Of a DNA stretch of 25,923 nucleotides, positions 10,096 through 20,104 are shown one piece after another. The DNA is from Ophiothrix spiculata (taxonomy: Eukaryota; Echinodermata; Ophiuroidea; Amphilepidida; Ophiotrichidae): the NCBI GenBank assembly GCA_000969725.1, contig JXSR01S034536.1; one strand, written 5' to 3'. The notes under the pieces were generated by a model, which was not told where the DNA came from, searched no databases, and worked only from the letters and a program-made list of their open reading frames with translations. The translations under genes and the position numbers were made by a program. Position 1 is the first letter of the stretch, and every line of letters begins with the position of its first letter.

Positions 10096-10981
10096 GTACT
10101 AAGTCAAGCTGGACTGATTGACAGATCAGGATTTGTGAATGGTTTCAACATTTGTAATAGAGTGTAAATGATTTTTACATTGTCAAAAAAAAAAAAAACC
10201 TTTAAAGAATAAGTGAACATTGTCTCATTTGCAAGGGTGCTGCTATAGTGACCTGTGTAAGATTGCTGCTATAGTGCGACCTAATCAGCACCAGATATTA
10301 GAAATAATTGTCAGATTTTCCTTGAAAACAAAATAGCTCACAGATTAGAAACATGGACAGTTGTTTTCATTGATCACCTGTGTACTGATGATGATGACCA
10401 TGAACCAAAATAACAACTTCCTGCTGAACAAAAACAAACATAAATAGTTGGCTTGACATAACAAAATGTGTTTATTTTTTTACATACTTCGATTTTTATT
10501 CGCATTCTATCAGCAATATATCTTTCTACTAGTTAAAAAATAAAATTGCTAAGTTATTAACAAACAATTTCTTTTTAAAGGTATATTTTGCTTTTAATTA
10601 AAGGTATCTATTTTGTATTAAAATAGTAGTATTTTGCCATGTAGGTTTGCTTTAACTGTAAATGCCATTATTTTTGTTGCCCATTTTGAGTTTTGACTTA
10701 ACTGACAAATTTGCTGTGGCTGTGCACTTTTAAGTTTGCAGTGCTGTAACAGATCGGAAGTGTGGATTGAAGGAGCAATAGTGAGAACGAGTTTTGCACT
10801 AAAATCAGCATCACAATTCTTCAGACGATTTAAAAAACATCCAGAGTACAGGGCCAATTGTTTACAAATGCGATCGGTGCCCTGCAATTGGTGGTCACAT
10901 GACTGATTTTGTCTGAGGAAACTTAAATATGAAAGTATAAGATATAGATGCACTTATAGGCAAACTAAAAATTTATCGGAC

Positions 10982-11057
10982 AGTTTAAACAAAAATCCAT
11001 GGTAGGGGTTGCATTGACAAACAAAGTGGCCCTGCATTCTGGATTTCTGTTTAAACT
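10982..11057. mobile_element. Short hairpin element, copy 1
   Basis: agtttaaacaaaaatcca (10982-10999) and tggatttctgtttaaact (11040-11057) pair with one mismatch. The loop contains gggttgcattgacaaac and gtggccctgcattc. A sister copy is at 22512-22593 and a half copy at 16007-16046. Confidence 0.65.
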
Positions 11058-11177
11058 CCACAATAAATTATTGTTTGGTCTATAGACATTACAGACATTC
11101 AGGTGTTAGAAGTGCAAGTCCATGACTCATAATCATTGGGTATTGAGAGTTTTTTTTGATCTGTTGACCAATGAATT

Positions 11178-11262
11178 TAGTATCCTTGAACAAGACATGT
11201 AGTATCCTTGAACAAGGCATAAGCTTACATGTAGTATCCTTGAACAAGGCGTAAGCTCACAT
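11178..11262. repeat. Short tandem repeat (tagtatccttgaacaagg)
   Basis: tagtatccttgaacaag occurs three times at 11179, 11201 and 11233 with spacings of 22 and 32 bp; the last two share gcataagcttacatg-type spacers. Confidence 0.7.
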
Positions 11263-11474
11263 GTGGTCCCCTTACTTAGGTGTCAATTGGGCCCCATGCA
11301 GCATTCTTCAATGCTGGCAAGGTAATATGCTCATGATCAATGGTAATTCCTTCAAATGAAATATTACTAAAGAAGTGTTTGGGTTAATCATTTTGGCCTG
11401 GGAGGGGGGGGGGGAGGCCAACTCAAGTTTAGTTTTGGTAGGGATGTAGTAATGTAGTAAATACCAATTTAAAA

Positions 11475-11564
11475 CATTATTATGTTCTGAGCTGACCGAT
11501 TTCCAAAAAAATCGGTCAGGGATATCGGACAGAAAACAAATTGTCAGATTTTGAACATAATAAT
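11475..11564. repeat. Foldback (cattattatgttc arms)
   Basis: cattattatgttc (11475-11487) pairs perfectly with gaacataataatg (11553-11565). Inside, ctgaccgattt pairs with aaatcggtcag to form a second hairpin. It abuts the next foldback directly. Confidence 0.6.
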
Positions 11565-11729
11565 GATAAAATTGGATGGATTTTTTCACATGATACTCAA
11601 AGATATTGGTCTCGCTATGAGGTTTAGAAATATCGAGCTCGACGCTGTGCGTCTCGCACGATATTTCATAAAACTCATAGCTCGACCAATATCTTTTTGT
11701 ATCATGCTCAATCCATCCAATTTTATATC
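11565..11729. mobile_element. 165-bp foldback element
   Basis: gataaaattggatggatt at the left and aatccatccaattttatatc at the right are inverted copies. The pairing continues inward with catgatac / gtatcatg, agatattggt / accaatatct, gctatgag / ctcatagc and gaaatatcg / cgatatttc. Nearly the whole element can fold into one hairpin. The open frame at 11551-11781 is produced by it and is not a gene. Confidence 0.7.
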
Positions 11730-12011
11730 AAAAGGGGGACCCATCCATGCACCAAATGACCAACATTTTGAGTCGGATTAAAAATTTTGCCCAAATTTGT
11801 TACAAATGTTTTTACGGTTCTGTGAAGAAGCCAAAAATTGCACCATTTGGGAAATGAGACCTATCAAAATGCAAAATTTTGCAAAAAGGAAATTGACCGA
11901 TAGAGAACCTAGAAAATTGGCATAAGATGTTTCTGAAAATTCCTTTGCGGGAACACTGATATTGATTATTAAAAAGAAGATGTTTTTGTACAATGCCTAA
12001 TCTAATTACAG

Positions 12012-12185
12012 AGCAGTAAAGAAGTGGACACTACTGACAAGTCTGTAGACAAAGCCCAACATAAGTCAGTAGGTGATGCCCAAGATAAGTCAGTAGATGA
12101 TGCCCAAGATAAGTCAGTAGATGGAATCCAAGAAAAATTGGTAGATGACGTTAAGGATGTGTCAGTAGACAAAGTCAATGAAGCG
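12012..12185 (+). CDS. PPFIBP1: Liprin-beta exon D: 8-residue tandem-repeat cassette
   Basis: A 174-bp exon (58 codons) with acceptor taattacag (AG at 12010-12011) and donor gtaaga at 12186. It is phase 0 at both ends, so it could be skipped without breaking the frame. After SSKEVDTT it holds six consecutive 24-bp units at 12036-12179: DKSVDKAQ, HKSVGDAQ, DKSVDDAQ, DKSVDGIQ, EKLVDDVK and DVSVDKVN, then EA. Units 2 to 4 are nearly identical in DNA and the outer ones are diverged, as in a repeat growing from the middle. The opposite strand is also open across the exon, a side effect of the codon periodicity. I know of no equivalent in vertebrate liprin-beta. The lack of a conserved domain leaves some doubt that it is always included in the mRNA. 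Confidence 0.75.
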
Positions 12186-14055
12186 GTAAGACCGTTTAAG
12201 CCCACAACATCACCATTCCCCATCTAACATTGCTATACCACTTCTCTCAAATAAGTGACAACTTATCAAAGGTTCCATGGGCACACATCACATAGCATAG
12301 ACTTTGTTTTATTCTTGTGTTGGATTTTCATGAATTTATGAAGAACAAAATAGCAAATGTCTTGTCATGTTGCATACCATTATGTCATGTCATGTAATGT
12401 TATTGTATGATGTGTCATGTCATTGCATAACATGATGTGACATGTTGAATCTCTTCAGGTTATGCAATGGTGTGCCATGTCATATTTTGAACAGCTGCAC
12501 ATATTTAATTGTATTGCACATTTGAATCTGTTGATCTCATTATGACAGAAAAAATAATTGTGGGTGTTAAAGTTAAATGACTGTTTTATATTCGGTTTTG
12601 ACATCATTTCATGGCATCGTTTGCATCATCAGGCATCTTTGATTTAGATTTTTTGAATTCTAGATGAGACGTCATTACACATAATCTATTTTGCATTCTT
12701 GCTTTCATTTATGCAGTACTTTATTTTATGAATGCCAATTTTCTTGATATGAACACATGTGCTAGTTTTAAAAAGTCTGAAATCTTGAAACCTTTTTGAT
12801 CTGACTGCAAAGATGAATCCATTTTTGAATCTCTCCAACATTTTTTGACTCCAATTTGGCAGTGCTTAGCGATCTTGATCTTGCCTTGCACAGAATGGAA
12901 TTATTTGGAATCTTTGCTAAGATGTTTATCTGACTTGGTGGGTGCATTTGGTCAGATGTTTGATCTGTCCGCCCCTTGCATGAAGTATTTAGAGTTGAGT
13001 GAATACTTTGTGAAAGATCGTCATCCTTCGTAGGGGATGTAAAGCCTTCGGTTCCATGTGCAGGAGATTCATACCTGCACATGCATTTGCAGCCAGTATA
13101 CTAAAGAATAGGGTATTCCACCCATGATTGTACTTAACCCTGTTTCGGTCAATTTTTGGACTTCAAAAATCTCAATGTGTGTTATATCCTCAACCATGTA
13201 AGGTTGTACAATATTGGATGGAAGAAAAAGAAAGAAAGAAGATAAATAGGGCTTAAAATGGTGTTCTAAAAAAGTATGTTAAAAATCTTCTATTGGGGGT
13301 AGTGTGGACTTAACAGGGAAAAGCCTACATTTTTTCTGTCATAATGAGTTGAACAGGTGTATACATTTGATATCACTGGTTCCTGGCAGCTTTAGAGTTT
13401 AATTTGTACATACTGATCAACCAGGTTTTTTCAAAGGCATGGAGTTTATGATCTGATCAGGGAAAAAAGGAGGAAGAATCATGACAAAATTTGATGAAAA
13501 AGAAGTAAATCAAAATGTATTTGTTTTACTAGTGCTTAGTGCTATGAAATTGGGTTTTTTTTTCAACAATATTCTGTAGGTTGTGCTCCAGCTTTGCAAA
13601 GGTTTATATGTGAATCTGTGAGTGACAAGTTAATTTTTAAGATATGAAGCTTTTTTATTTCTACTTTTAGCTAATATACTTATTTATTAATTGCTGAAAG
13701 TTTGCATTATTGTTATTTTCAGCCCAATCTATTTTATCATGATTTCAAACTTAATTTCAACTCCTTTTTTACCATTTTAGCTTTTTTACTATTAAAAATT
13801 ACTATCATATTGGTAATTCAACATTCCTTAGGATCCAATCATGATTGCCACTTAATTGCAGAATGGGTTGTGGTTAGATAAAACTCTTTGTAAAATTAAA
13901 AAAAAATATTTCAAAATTTTGGTGTTACAATCAGTATAGTGCAGAGCCTTAAAGTTGCCTGGGAGCCATTGTTATCAGTTTGAATAGTTACAAATCACTT
14001 GATACTTACATTGTCCTTTTTTCAACCTCTACCATGACCTTTAACCCCCTCACAG
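12186..14055 (+). other. Intron D-E
   Basis: 1870-bp intron, donor gtaaga and acceptor cccctcacag. A degenerate atgtcatg-rich stretch lies at 12360-12480 and a SINE-like motif at 13019-13090. Otherwise I see nothing. Confidence 0.85.
13019..13090. mobile_element. SINE-like motif, second copy
   Basis: gatgtaaagccttcggttcc followed by atgtgcagg resembles acgttaagccgttggtcccc at 6373-6392. atgtgcagg and cctgcacat around it form a short hairpin. Only the core is recognisable. Confidence 0.35.
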
Positions 14056-14235
14056 TCATTTGATTCACCTCTCACCCAATCGTCCAGTCCAATTCACCCT
14101 CATCATCCAACTTCCATTCGTCTCGATACCGGTGTGGTTAGTGAGGGAGAAGGCAACTATACCGACGGGGACAGCCCGCTTTTAGCTCGGAGGTCGGCCA
14201 GTCTCGAGGACGTCAACTCTAAACAGCCACCAAAC
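14056..14235 (+). CDS. PPFIBP1: Liprin-beta exon E: Ser/Pro-rich linker with RSASLED
   Basis: A 180-bp exon (60 codons) with acceptor aaccccctcacag (AG at 14054-14055) and donor gtaaga at 14236, phase 0 at both ends. It opens with SFDSPLTQSSSPIHPHHPTS, passes through VVSEGEGNYTDGDSPLLA and ends RRSASLEDVNSKQPPN. It contains no ATG in frame, so a search for ATG-started ORFs misses it, yet the frame is fully open and more GC-rich than the flanks. The RRSASLED motif is a basophilic-kinase-type phosphosite and resembles the SCSLEDL segment I recall in the PPFIBP2 linker. Composition, splice sites and phase all support it. It is predicted to be disordered. Confidence 0.83.
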
Positions 14236-15001
14236 GTAAGAAGGCAACATATATTTTCAATTTAAAGCTATTCCCTGTCTTTTGGGTCCTATATATAATG
14301 ATTATACAACACATAGATTTGTCAAAACAAAATGCATACATCATGTTATTGATTCGAATTGCTGAGAATAGTTCATTCAAAATCTTTTCAATAAAACTTA
14401 GTAAACTTCAAAGATATAGGTTTTAATAATTTGTGGGAAGACAAAACTTGATAAAAGATGGGTCAAATCTACTTCTGTCAACAAACATTCAACATTCATC
14501 TGTAATCTGTGACTGGTCAAGATAGGTCACATGATCAAAAGACAATACTGAACCATGTAGTTTTGTTGATAACCATTTGTAAAATTTTCTTCCAAATCTG
14601 TTCTTTATTGTTGTTATAGAATAAGTGGATGAAATTAGTTGCATTGATATATTTTTTGTCTAAAAAAAAATGAAAAGATTTAATGACAAGAAAAATCAAA
14701 TCTTCACTTCCATCTTTTGAAACCAGTGCTTAATTAACCAAAGCTCCATCGTAACGCCAGCTCATATTTATTTAGCCTACTTTCTACATTTTGTTTCTAT
14801 ACTGAGGAAAAGAATGGACCCTTAAGACAGGAGAAGTCAGTTTAATTCTGCATGTCTGCATGCCATCTTTATTTTTTGTTTCTTTTGCTGAAGATAAACT
14901 TTGCATTATTATTCATTTTTGCTTTAATTTACAATTTTTGCTTTTTCTTAAACACAATATTCATTGGAATAGAATATGATTAAAACTTCTTCACCAAGAC
15001 T

Positions 15002-15051
15002 TACCTCGTAGGAGATCTTTCTATTGACCTTGTTAAATCTCCTACGAGGTA
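15002..15051. repeat. Perfect 15-bp stem hairpin
   Basis: tacctcgtaggagat (15002-15016) and atctcctacgaggta (15037-15051) are exact inverted copies around a 20-base loop. It could be the inner part of a decayed MITE or a structured RNA; nothing in the flanks decides. Confidence 0.6.
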
Positions 15052-16006
15052 TGTTTTCAATTGATGTAGAAGTTGTAATCATTTTCTAATGATTACTTCC
15101 GATATTCCTACCATCAACTATGAGCCTGTTTTTGGAAACAAAGTTCATGAATGTTGCAGATCAGTATCGTAGTGGCCATTTATGACCAGTATAGTCATGG
15201 TAAGGGGACACTTCGGCTGACACCTTATCGCCCGGCGTGCCAGTTCTGTGCTAATAGCAATAGCTGCCTAGAATCACAATTCTGCTGCCATTTGGAGTTT
15301 TTAAGTGGCGCCAAACTCGCATCTCTTAGGGCCCTGATACTGCGTAGTATCTGCATTGGACCTGTCAAGTTGCTTAGAAGCTAGTAACTATAGACACAAC
15401 CAGTATGTGTATTATCTGCAGGGGAGAGGAATTGTGTTGTGTTATGTTCAAAATTTGATTTTAAATATAAAACCTGTTGATTTTGCTAAAGATTTTTGTT
15501 GATGTGAATAACACAAAACGGCATGAAACGACTTCTTGCTTTGATGGCTTAGTATCCTGTTACAACCACCTGAAGGTAAAAATTGTTTTTCCTCAAAAAC
15601 TCTGCTTTGGTGGATATATTTTGGGATGGTATTTAACCTCACCGAATCTTTATTTTAGGAAAATTTACACTCAATTTACCCGAACTGATTTAACTATTTT
15701 TAGTTTGTAAAATAGCCATTGCACCATACGAAATGTGCAAATTTGGAAAACCTTTCACATAGCGTATAACTACATGTTACTTTTAAGAGGTCTCTACCAG
15801 GTTATAGAAGAGTGTGAAGAAAACATATAGAAACATGTAGACTTAGCAATGTGACTGGTTTTTGCAAAAGAGGTTCCTTTTGGTCTTTCTGCATATGTAG
15901 GGCCAATGTTCACACAGATTTCATGCTCAAATTTGCGCCACAATTTTGTGCGAATGTAAAGAAAAGTGCAGGGTGCCGAGCTATCTGACATATAAGGTTT
16001 GTTGTA

Positions 16007-16046
16007 TTTACAAACACTAGGGCCCTGCAAAATGGATTTTTGTTTA
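16007..16046. mobile_element. Half copy of the short hairpin element
   Basis: tttacaaacactagggccct + gcaaaatggatttttgttta resembles the right half of the hairpins at 10982-11057 and 22512-22593; the left arm is missing or diverged. Confidence 0.4.
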
Positions 16047-16245
16047 GATGGAGGAATAGTTGCATCCATTTAGGCAGAATTTTACTGTGCTATCGCTACA
16101 TGCTTGTTAATTGGGTTGTGGCTAAAATCTGCATGCGCCCCAAGAGGAATTCACATGTAATGTTTTGTGTTCCTAGATGCACAAGAAACCAAAAGGAATA
16201 AGTTCCCTTACTTTAGTTTATAATATATGACTCAATGTCAGTGAA

Positions 16246-16380
16246 TCTGGGCCCGTATTCATGAAACACTGCTAACTCTAGTTGGCTGCTAACTCTTTGT
16301 CTACCTGTCAAATTTTGACAGGTAAATAATAGGTTAGCAGCCAACTACAGTTAGCAGGGTTTCATGAATTTGGGCCCAGA
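16246..16380. mobile_element. 135-bp foldback (tctgggccc ends)
   Basis: tctgggcccgtattcatgaa pairs with ttcatgaatttgggcccaga. The arms continue through gctaac...agttggctgctaac / gttagcagccaact and close on acctgtcaaattttgacagg with its inner perfect hairpin. Almost all 135 bases pair, so transcripts of this intron would form a long hairpin. Confidence 0.75.
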
Positions 16381-17651
16381 TGCCTAAAATTAAGATAACA
16401 GAAATTGGATTACTTTGATGCAAAAAAAGTATTTCCTATAAAGACCAAAGTAAACTTCGTCATTTTTCTGAACAGTTTTCATTCAGAATTTTTGTCATGG
16501 TGTAAATTTTCTCATGATGTTGGAATTTTTATTTTCTCATATTGTCAAATTTGCATTCTAAATGCACATTTTCTTCCTAAATTTTTCTTATGGTGTAATA
16601 TTTTCATCCCCCCCCCCCCCTTCCTTAGGCCTGATATGTCCTTTTAGGGAGAGGTAACTGTTGGACACTTTTCTCATGATAAAGAATTTCATTTGGAATT
16701 TTTCTAAATGGTGTAAATTGGGTTTTTATTTGGTGTGTGTTTCTTCTTCTAGAAAATTAATCGGGCAATTCATGATCTATATTCTTCCTCAAGGTTGCCT
16801 CTAACAAAATTTAGTTTTTCAGCTTGTAAGAATCCTTGACTGCGTTATATAACAAACCCCAAGCAATTCTTTCAAATGTGCTTGCATTTTTAGAAAAAAG
16901 AGAAATATATCATTTTCTAATTACTGTCGGGGTCCGACAGTCATTACAAGAACACAGTAGCCTATGGGGATTTTTAAAATGCTGAAAAGCTTGTAACTTT
17001 CAAACAAATGGTGGGAATCAAATTAAATTTTCAGCATACATTTATGCTGTTTTTTATTTACCAAGAAATGTGAGGTTTTAGTCACACCAAAATCATGAAT
17101 TGCACCTTCTTCTTTCCTTTTTCTTTTTTGAATGGTAATTTTTCTTATTCAGAAAAGTGACGAAGTATATTTTTGCCTGAATACTTTCAATTCCTTGGAA
17201 CAGGGTAATGGAATTGAGGATACATTCTGGGGGTAATCTGAGGTCATTTTTAAATATAAAGAGGACTGTTTATAGCATATCTTAATTTATTTTTAGTAGT
17301 TTTGCTTACATCCATTTTTATCATCTCACATCGTGTCACATATTATAAGCTCCACATCATAAGTTCCTACCCATGATATCTTCGTACTTGTAAATGAATT
17401 AAGTTAACATTTTTCTGATAATTTTTGGCACACTAACCAAGTTGCATCAACTTGAAGTCAGAATGTATCAAATTCGCCAACAAGAGACACCAATTTGCAA
17501 AGAACTGTTGATTAAAAAAATCTCTGAATTCAATTCCTGAATTACACACTGATGAGGGTACACCCCACACACCATGAATACACATCGCTAGTAACTTGGA
17601 TCAATAAGACTAGGATTTGCTCCACAGCATGGGCTATTCAGTTTCAATTAA

Positions 17652-18282
17652 GGTGTTTGATCCACGCGCCGTCCACGCGTACCAGTACGCGCTAGTTTCT
17701 GAGTAGGTAAGTGCCGCAATACGCATGCGCATATACTCTGAGTAGTGTTTTGAAGCTAAAAATTGCCATATTTCACTATTTTTCTGGAAAATTAAGTCAG
17801 TGACCCCCAATTTTTTTTTTATTTGAAAGAACATACTTGTGCGCAACTTTTGTGAAAAAATTAACAAAAATGCTCGGGCAGATTTTTTGAATCAACACAG
17901 GCATGAGATTTTCCAGTTTTTAAACTGGTTCCAGGTTTTTTTTTATGTCAAAATTTCCGCAATTTTATTTATTTTCAGCCCGTTTTGACATTTTTTACCA
18001 ATTTCACACGCTTTTCCAGTGTTTCCAGCTTTTTTCAGGAAGATGCAATCTCATGCCTGATTCAACACTAAATATTTTCACTTTTGCCACATTTCCCATA
18101 GACCTCTGTACTAATTTATCCCCCAAAACCCCCCAAAATGCTGTTTTTAAACCGACTCTCATGCAAAAACGAGTGCGGTGACCCCCAATTTTTATTTTAA
18201 AAATCGGTTCTACATCAATAAAATATCATTCATGCCGATTTTTACAAAAATTCTTCGGGCGGATCTCTCATGGACCAAACAC
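17652..18282. mobile_element. TTAA-flanked non-autonomous element (piggyBac-like candidate)
   Basis: TTAA (17648-17651) precedes ggtgtttgatcca and TTAA (18283-18286) follows tggaccaaacac; the ends are inverted copies with a one-base length change and one mismatch. Inside, cggtgacccccaattttt-type sequence occurs near 17800 and 18178, each followed by ctcgggcagat / ttcgggcggat, so the element has two internal direct copies, split by the nested MITE. The TTAA flanks suggest piggyBac-type insertion, but the TIRs are short. Confidence 0.45.
17898..18059. mobile_element. hAT-type MITE, copy 2, nested
   Basis: caggcatgagatt (17898-17910) and aatctcatgcctg (18047-18059) are perfect inverted copies. 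The eight bases on the left, aatcaaca (17890-17897), and on the right, attcaaca (18060-18067), match at seven of eight positions. CAGG...CCTG ends with an 8-bp duplication are the hAT signature. Core words tttcagcccgttt and ccagtgtttcc link it to the element at 4117-4267. Confidence 0.75.
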
Positions 18283-19182
18283 TTAACGTAACGCACACGA
18301 TAGCATTATTGACCCGTTGCATAAAAATAACCACCAGACCTGCACTCATTTGGCACTGATGATGGCTCTCTGCGTGTAATTGATCAATTTACAAGAAATG
18401 ATTTCAGAGCTAATCTTTTAAAACCAATCATTCTTTGCAAGTCATCGTTTGCTTGATAATGAACTTGATACTTTCTGACTAAAAATCGACAAGATTTGTT
18501 TGTGTACCAAAAACTATCAGAAAATGTTAACTTAATATGTCTGCAAGCTAGTATAAATCATGTGTAGGAACTTATGACGTGGACTTGACTTATATTGCAC
18601 ATTGAGTATAACATCCGTTGAGTTTGCAATTGACAAGTTTGCTGTGTCATCATGAGCACATTTTAAAGCACTTATTTTGTCAATTATTTAAATTAATGAA
18701 GAATTGTAGTTGTTACACAATTACGAAATAGGAAAACCATATGTTATACTGAATAATAAACTGGCTTAGACCATTCTATAGGTAGCTCAGTTCAGTGCAC
18801 ACAATTATTTTAGTCATTTTCATATTTGTATATTTGCACACATATTCCAACCCACGTTTTCTTTCCAATACTAGTTCTGTTTAATAGAGTTAGCCAAGTA
18901 GTACTTGATTTGAATAGAGGGTTAGTATGACAAGTCTATTTTTCTAGCATTCTTTCATGTAAGAAATATAATAAAATTGTGAAAATGCTTGATTTATTTT
19001 TATATCCAAATATTTATTTGATACTATTTAATTTTGTCTTTTGTTTTCTCTGTTTATCTTCTCAAGATATGAAATTAAGATTGAAATGAGAACAGGTTGA
19101 AATTTGATGTATACACCCTATGAATAAGGAAGTTGTTGCTCTGGGCAGCAGCCTGATGGACAATCCCTTATATAGTCCTGAT

Positions 19183-19780
19183 GATTCCCTGTTGAGCAAA
19201 CATCAGTGTTTCATCCTGATGATGACTCATTGGGCAAAACTTGTTGGGCAAACCTCAAAAGTTTCATCTGGCTTACTCCTCATTGGACAAAACTTGTTGG
19301 GCAAAGCTCAAGAGATTCATCCAGATGACTCCTCATTCGCCAAAATTTGTTGGGCAAAACTAAAAAAAAAAAAAAGAGTTGACTTGTTAGGCAGAACTTT
19401 AAGAGTTTCATCCGGCTTACTCCTCATTGGACAAAACTTGTTGGGCAAAGCTTAAGAGATTCATCCGGATGACTCCTCATTGGGCAAAACTTGTTGGGCA
19501 AAGCTTGAGAGATTCATCCGGATGACTCCTCATTGGGCAAAACTTGTTGGGCAAAGCTCCAGAGATTCATCCGGATGATTCCTTATTTGGCAAAATTTGT
19601 TGGGCAAAACCCAAGAGTTCATCCTCGATGACTCCTCGTTGGGCGAAACTAGTTGGGCAAAACTCAGTTTCATCCTGATGACTCCTCATTGGGTGAAATT
19701 TGTTGGGCAAAACTCAAAAGTTTCATCCGGCTTACTCCTCATCCTGATGACTCTGATGAGTTTCATCCTGATGACTCTTT
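19183..19780 (+). repeat. 53-bp minisatellite
   Basis: A unit built on gattcatccggatgactcct, cattgggcaaaacttgttgg and gcaaagctcaaga repeats about eleven times. Starts at 19458, 19511 and 19564 show an exact 53-bp period; outer copies are diverged and one is interrupted by an A run near 19363. Because 53 is not a multiple of three, open frames here change frame by unit and do not encode a repeat protein. Confidence 0.9.
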
Positions 19781-20104
19781 ATTTTGCAATACTCAAAGTA
19801 TCTTCCTGATGAGCCCCTATGGTGAAACTCTTGCGATTCATCAGATTATCTTGCTCTCTCTCCCGCCTCTCCTTTTAGGCAAAACCCAGAGTTATAACTT
19901 TTTTCCATAGGGTTTATTACTTTTTCAAATTAAATCAAATTTAATTGAGAGTTGAGATGTCGTACAAGTGCATAAAATTAAAATTAATGTATAGCTAAAA
20001 TTTGCAAAAAACAGGTATCTGGTTTGTTTTTTGCATGATTTTTTATTCTTACCTCCGTATAAAATAGATTATTTATGTGCATAATTATACAACCATTTTT
20101 ACAG

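Larger units (their letters stand above)
9011..12011 (+). other. Intron C-D
   Basis: 3001-bp intron, donor gtaagt and acceptor attacag. It contains the 25-bp minisatellite, the 343-bp element at 9753-10095, a hairpin element at 10982-11057, short tandem repeats near 11178-11262, a G run near 11403-11415 and two foldbacks at 11475-11729. I see nothing in 10100-10980. Confidence 0.85.
14236..20104 (+). other. Intron E-F (longest in the window)
   Basis: 5869-bp intron, donor gtaaga and acceptor tttttacag. It carries a perfect small hairpin (15002-15051), a foldback (16246-16380), a C run (16609-16620), a TTAA-flanked element with a nested hAT-type MITE (17652-18282) and the 53-bp minisatellite (19183-19780). 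14236-15000, 15060-16000 and 18290-19130 show no gene or element I recognise; 15190-15390 is somewhat GC-richer without an identity. Confidence 0.8.

Noticed and set aside
12002..12223. Minus-strand frame rich in STDLSWAS repeats
   Set aside because: Exact antisense of the repeat exon; the plus-strand reading has splice sites and correct phase.
15151..15384. 77-codon frame in a GC-richer patch
   Set aside because: Cys-containing but no recognised domain, no splice sites linking it to the gene phase, and no codon pattern that convinces me.
19183..19780. CRISPR-like array
   Set aside because: There are no unique spacers between constant repeats, the units are contiguous, and the setting is an animal intron.
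19120..19910. Open frames of 70-111 codons with repeated WAKL/LLGKA/HPDDS words
   Set aside because: They are translations of the 53-bp minisatellite in shifting frames. The period is not a multiple of three and no splice or family support exists.
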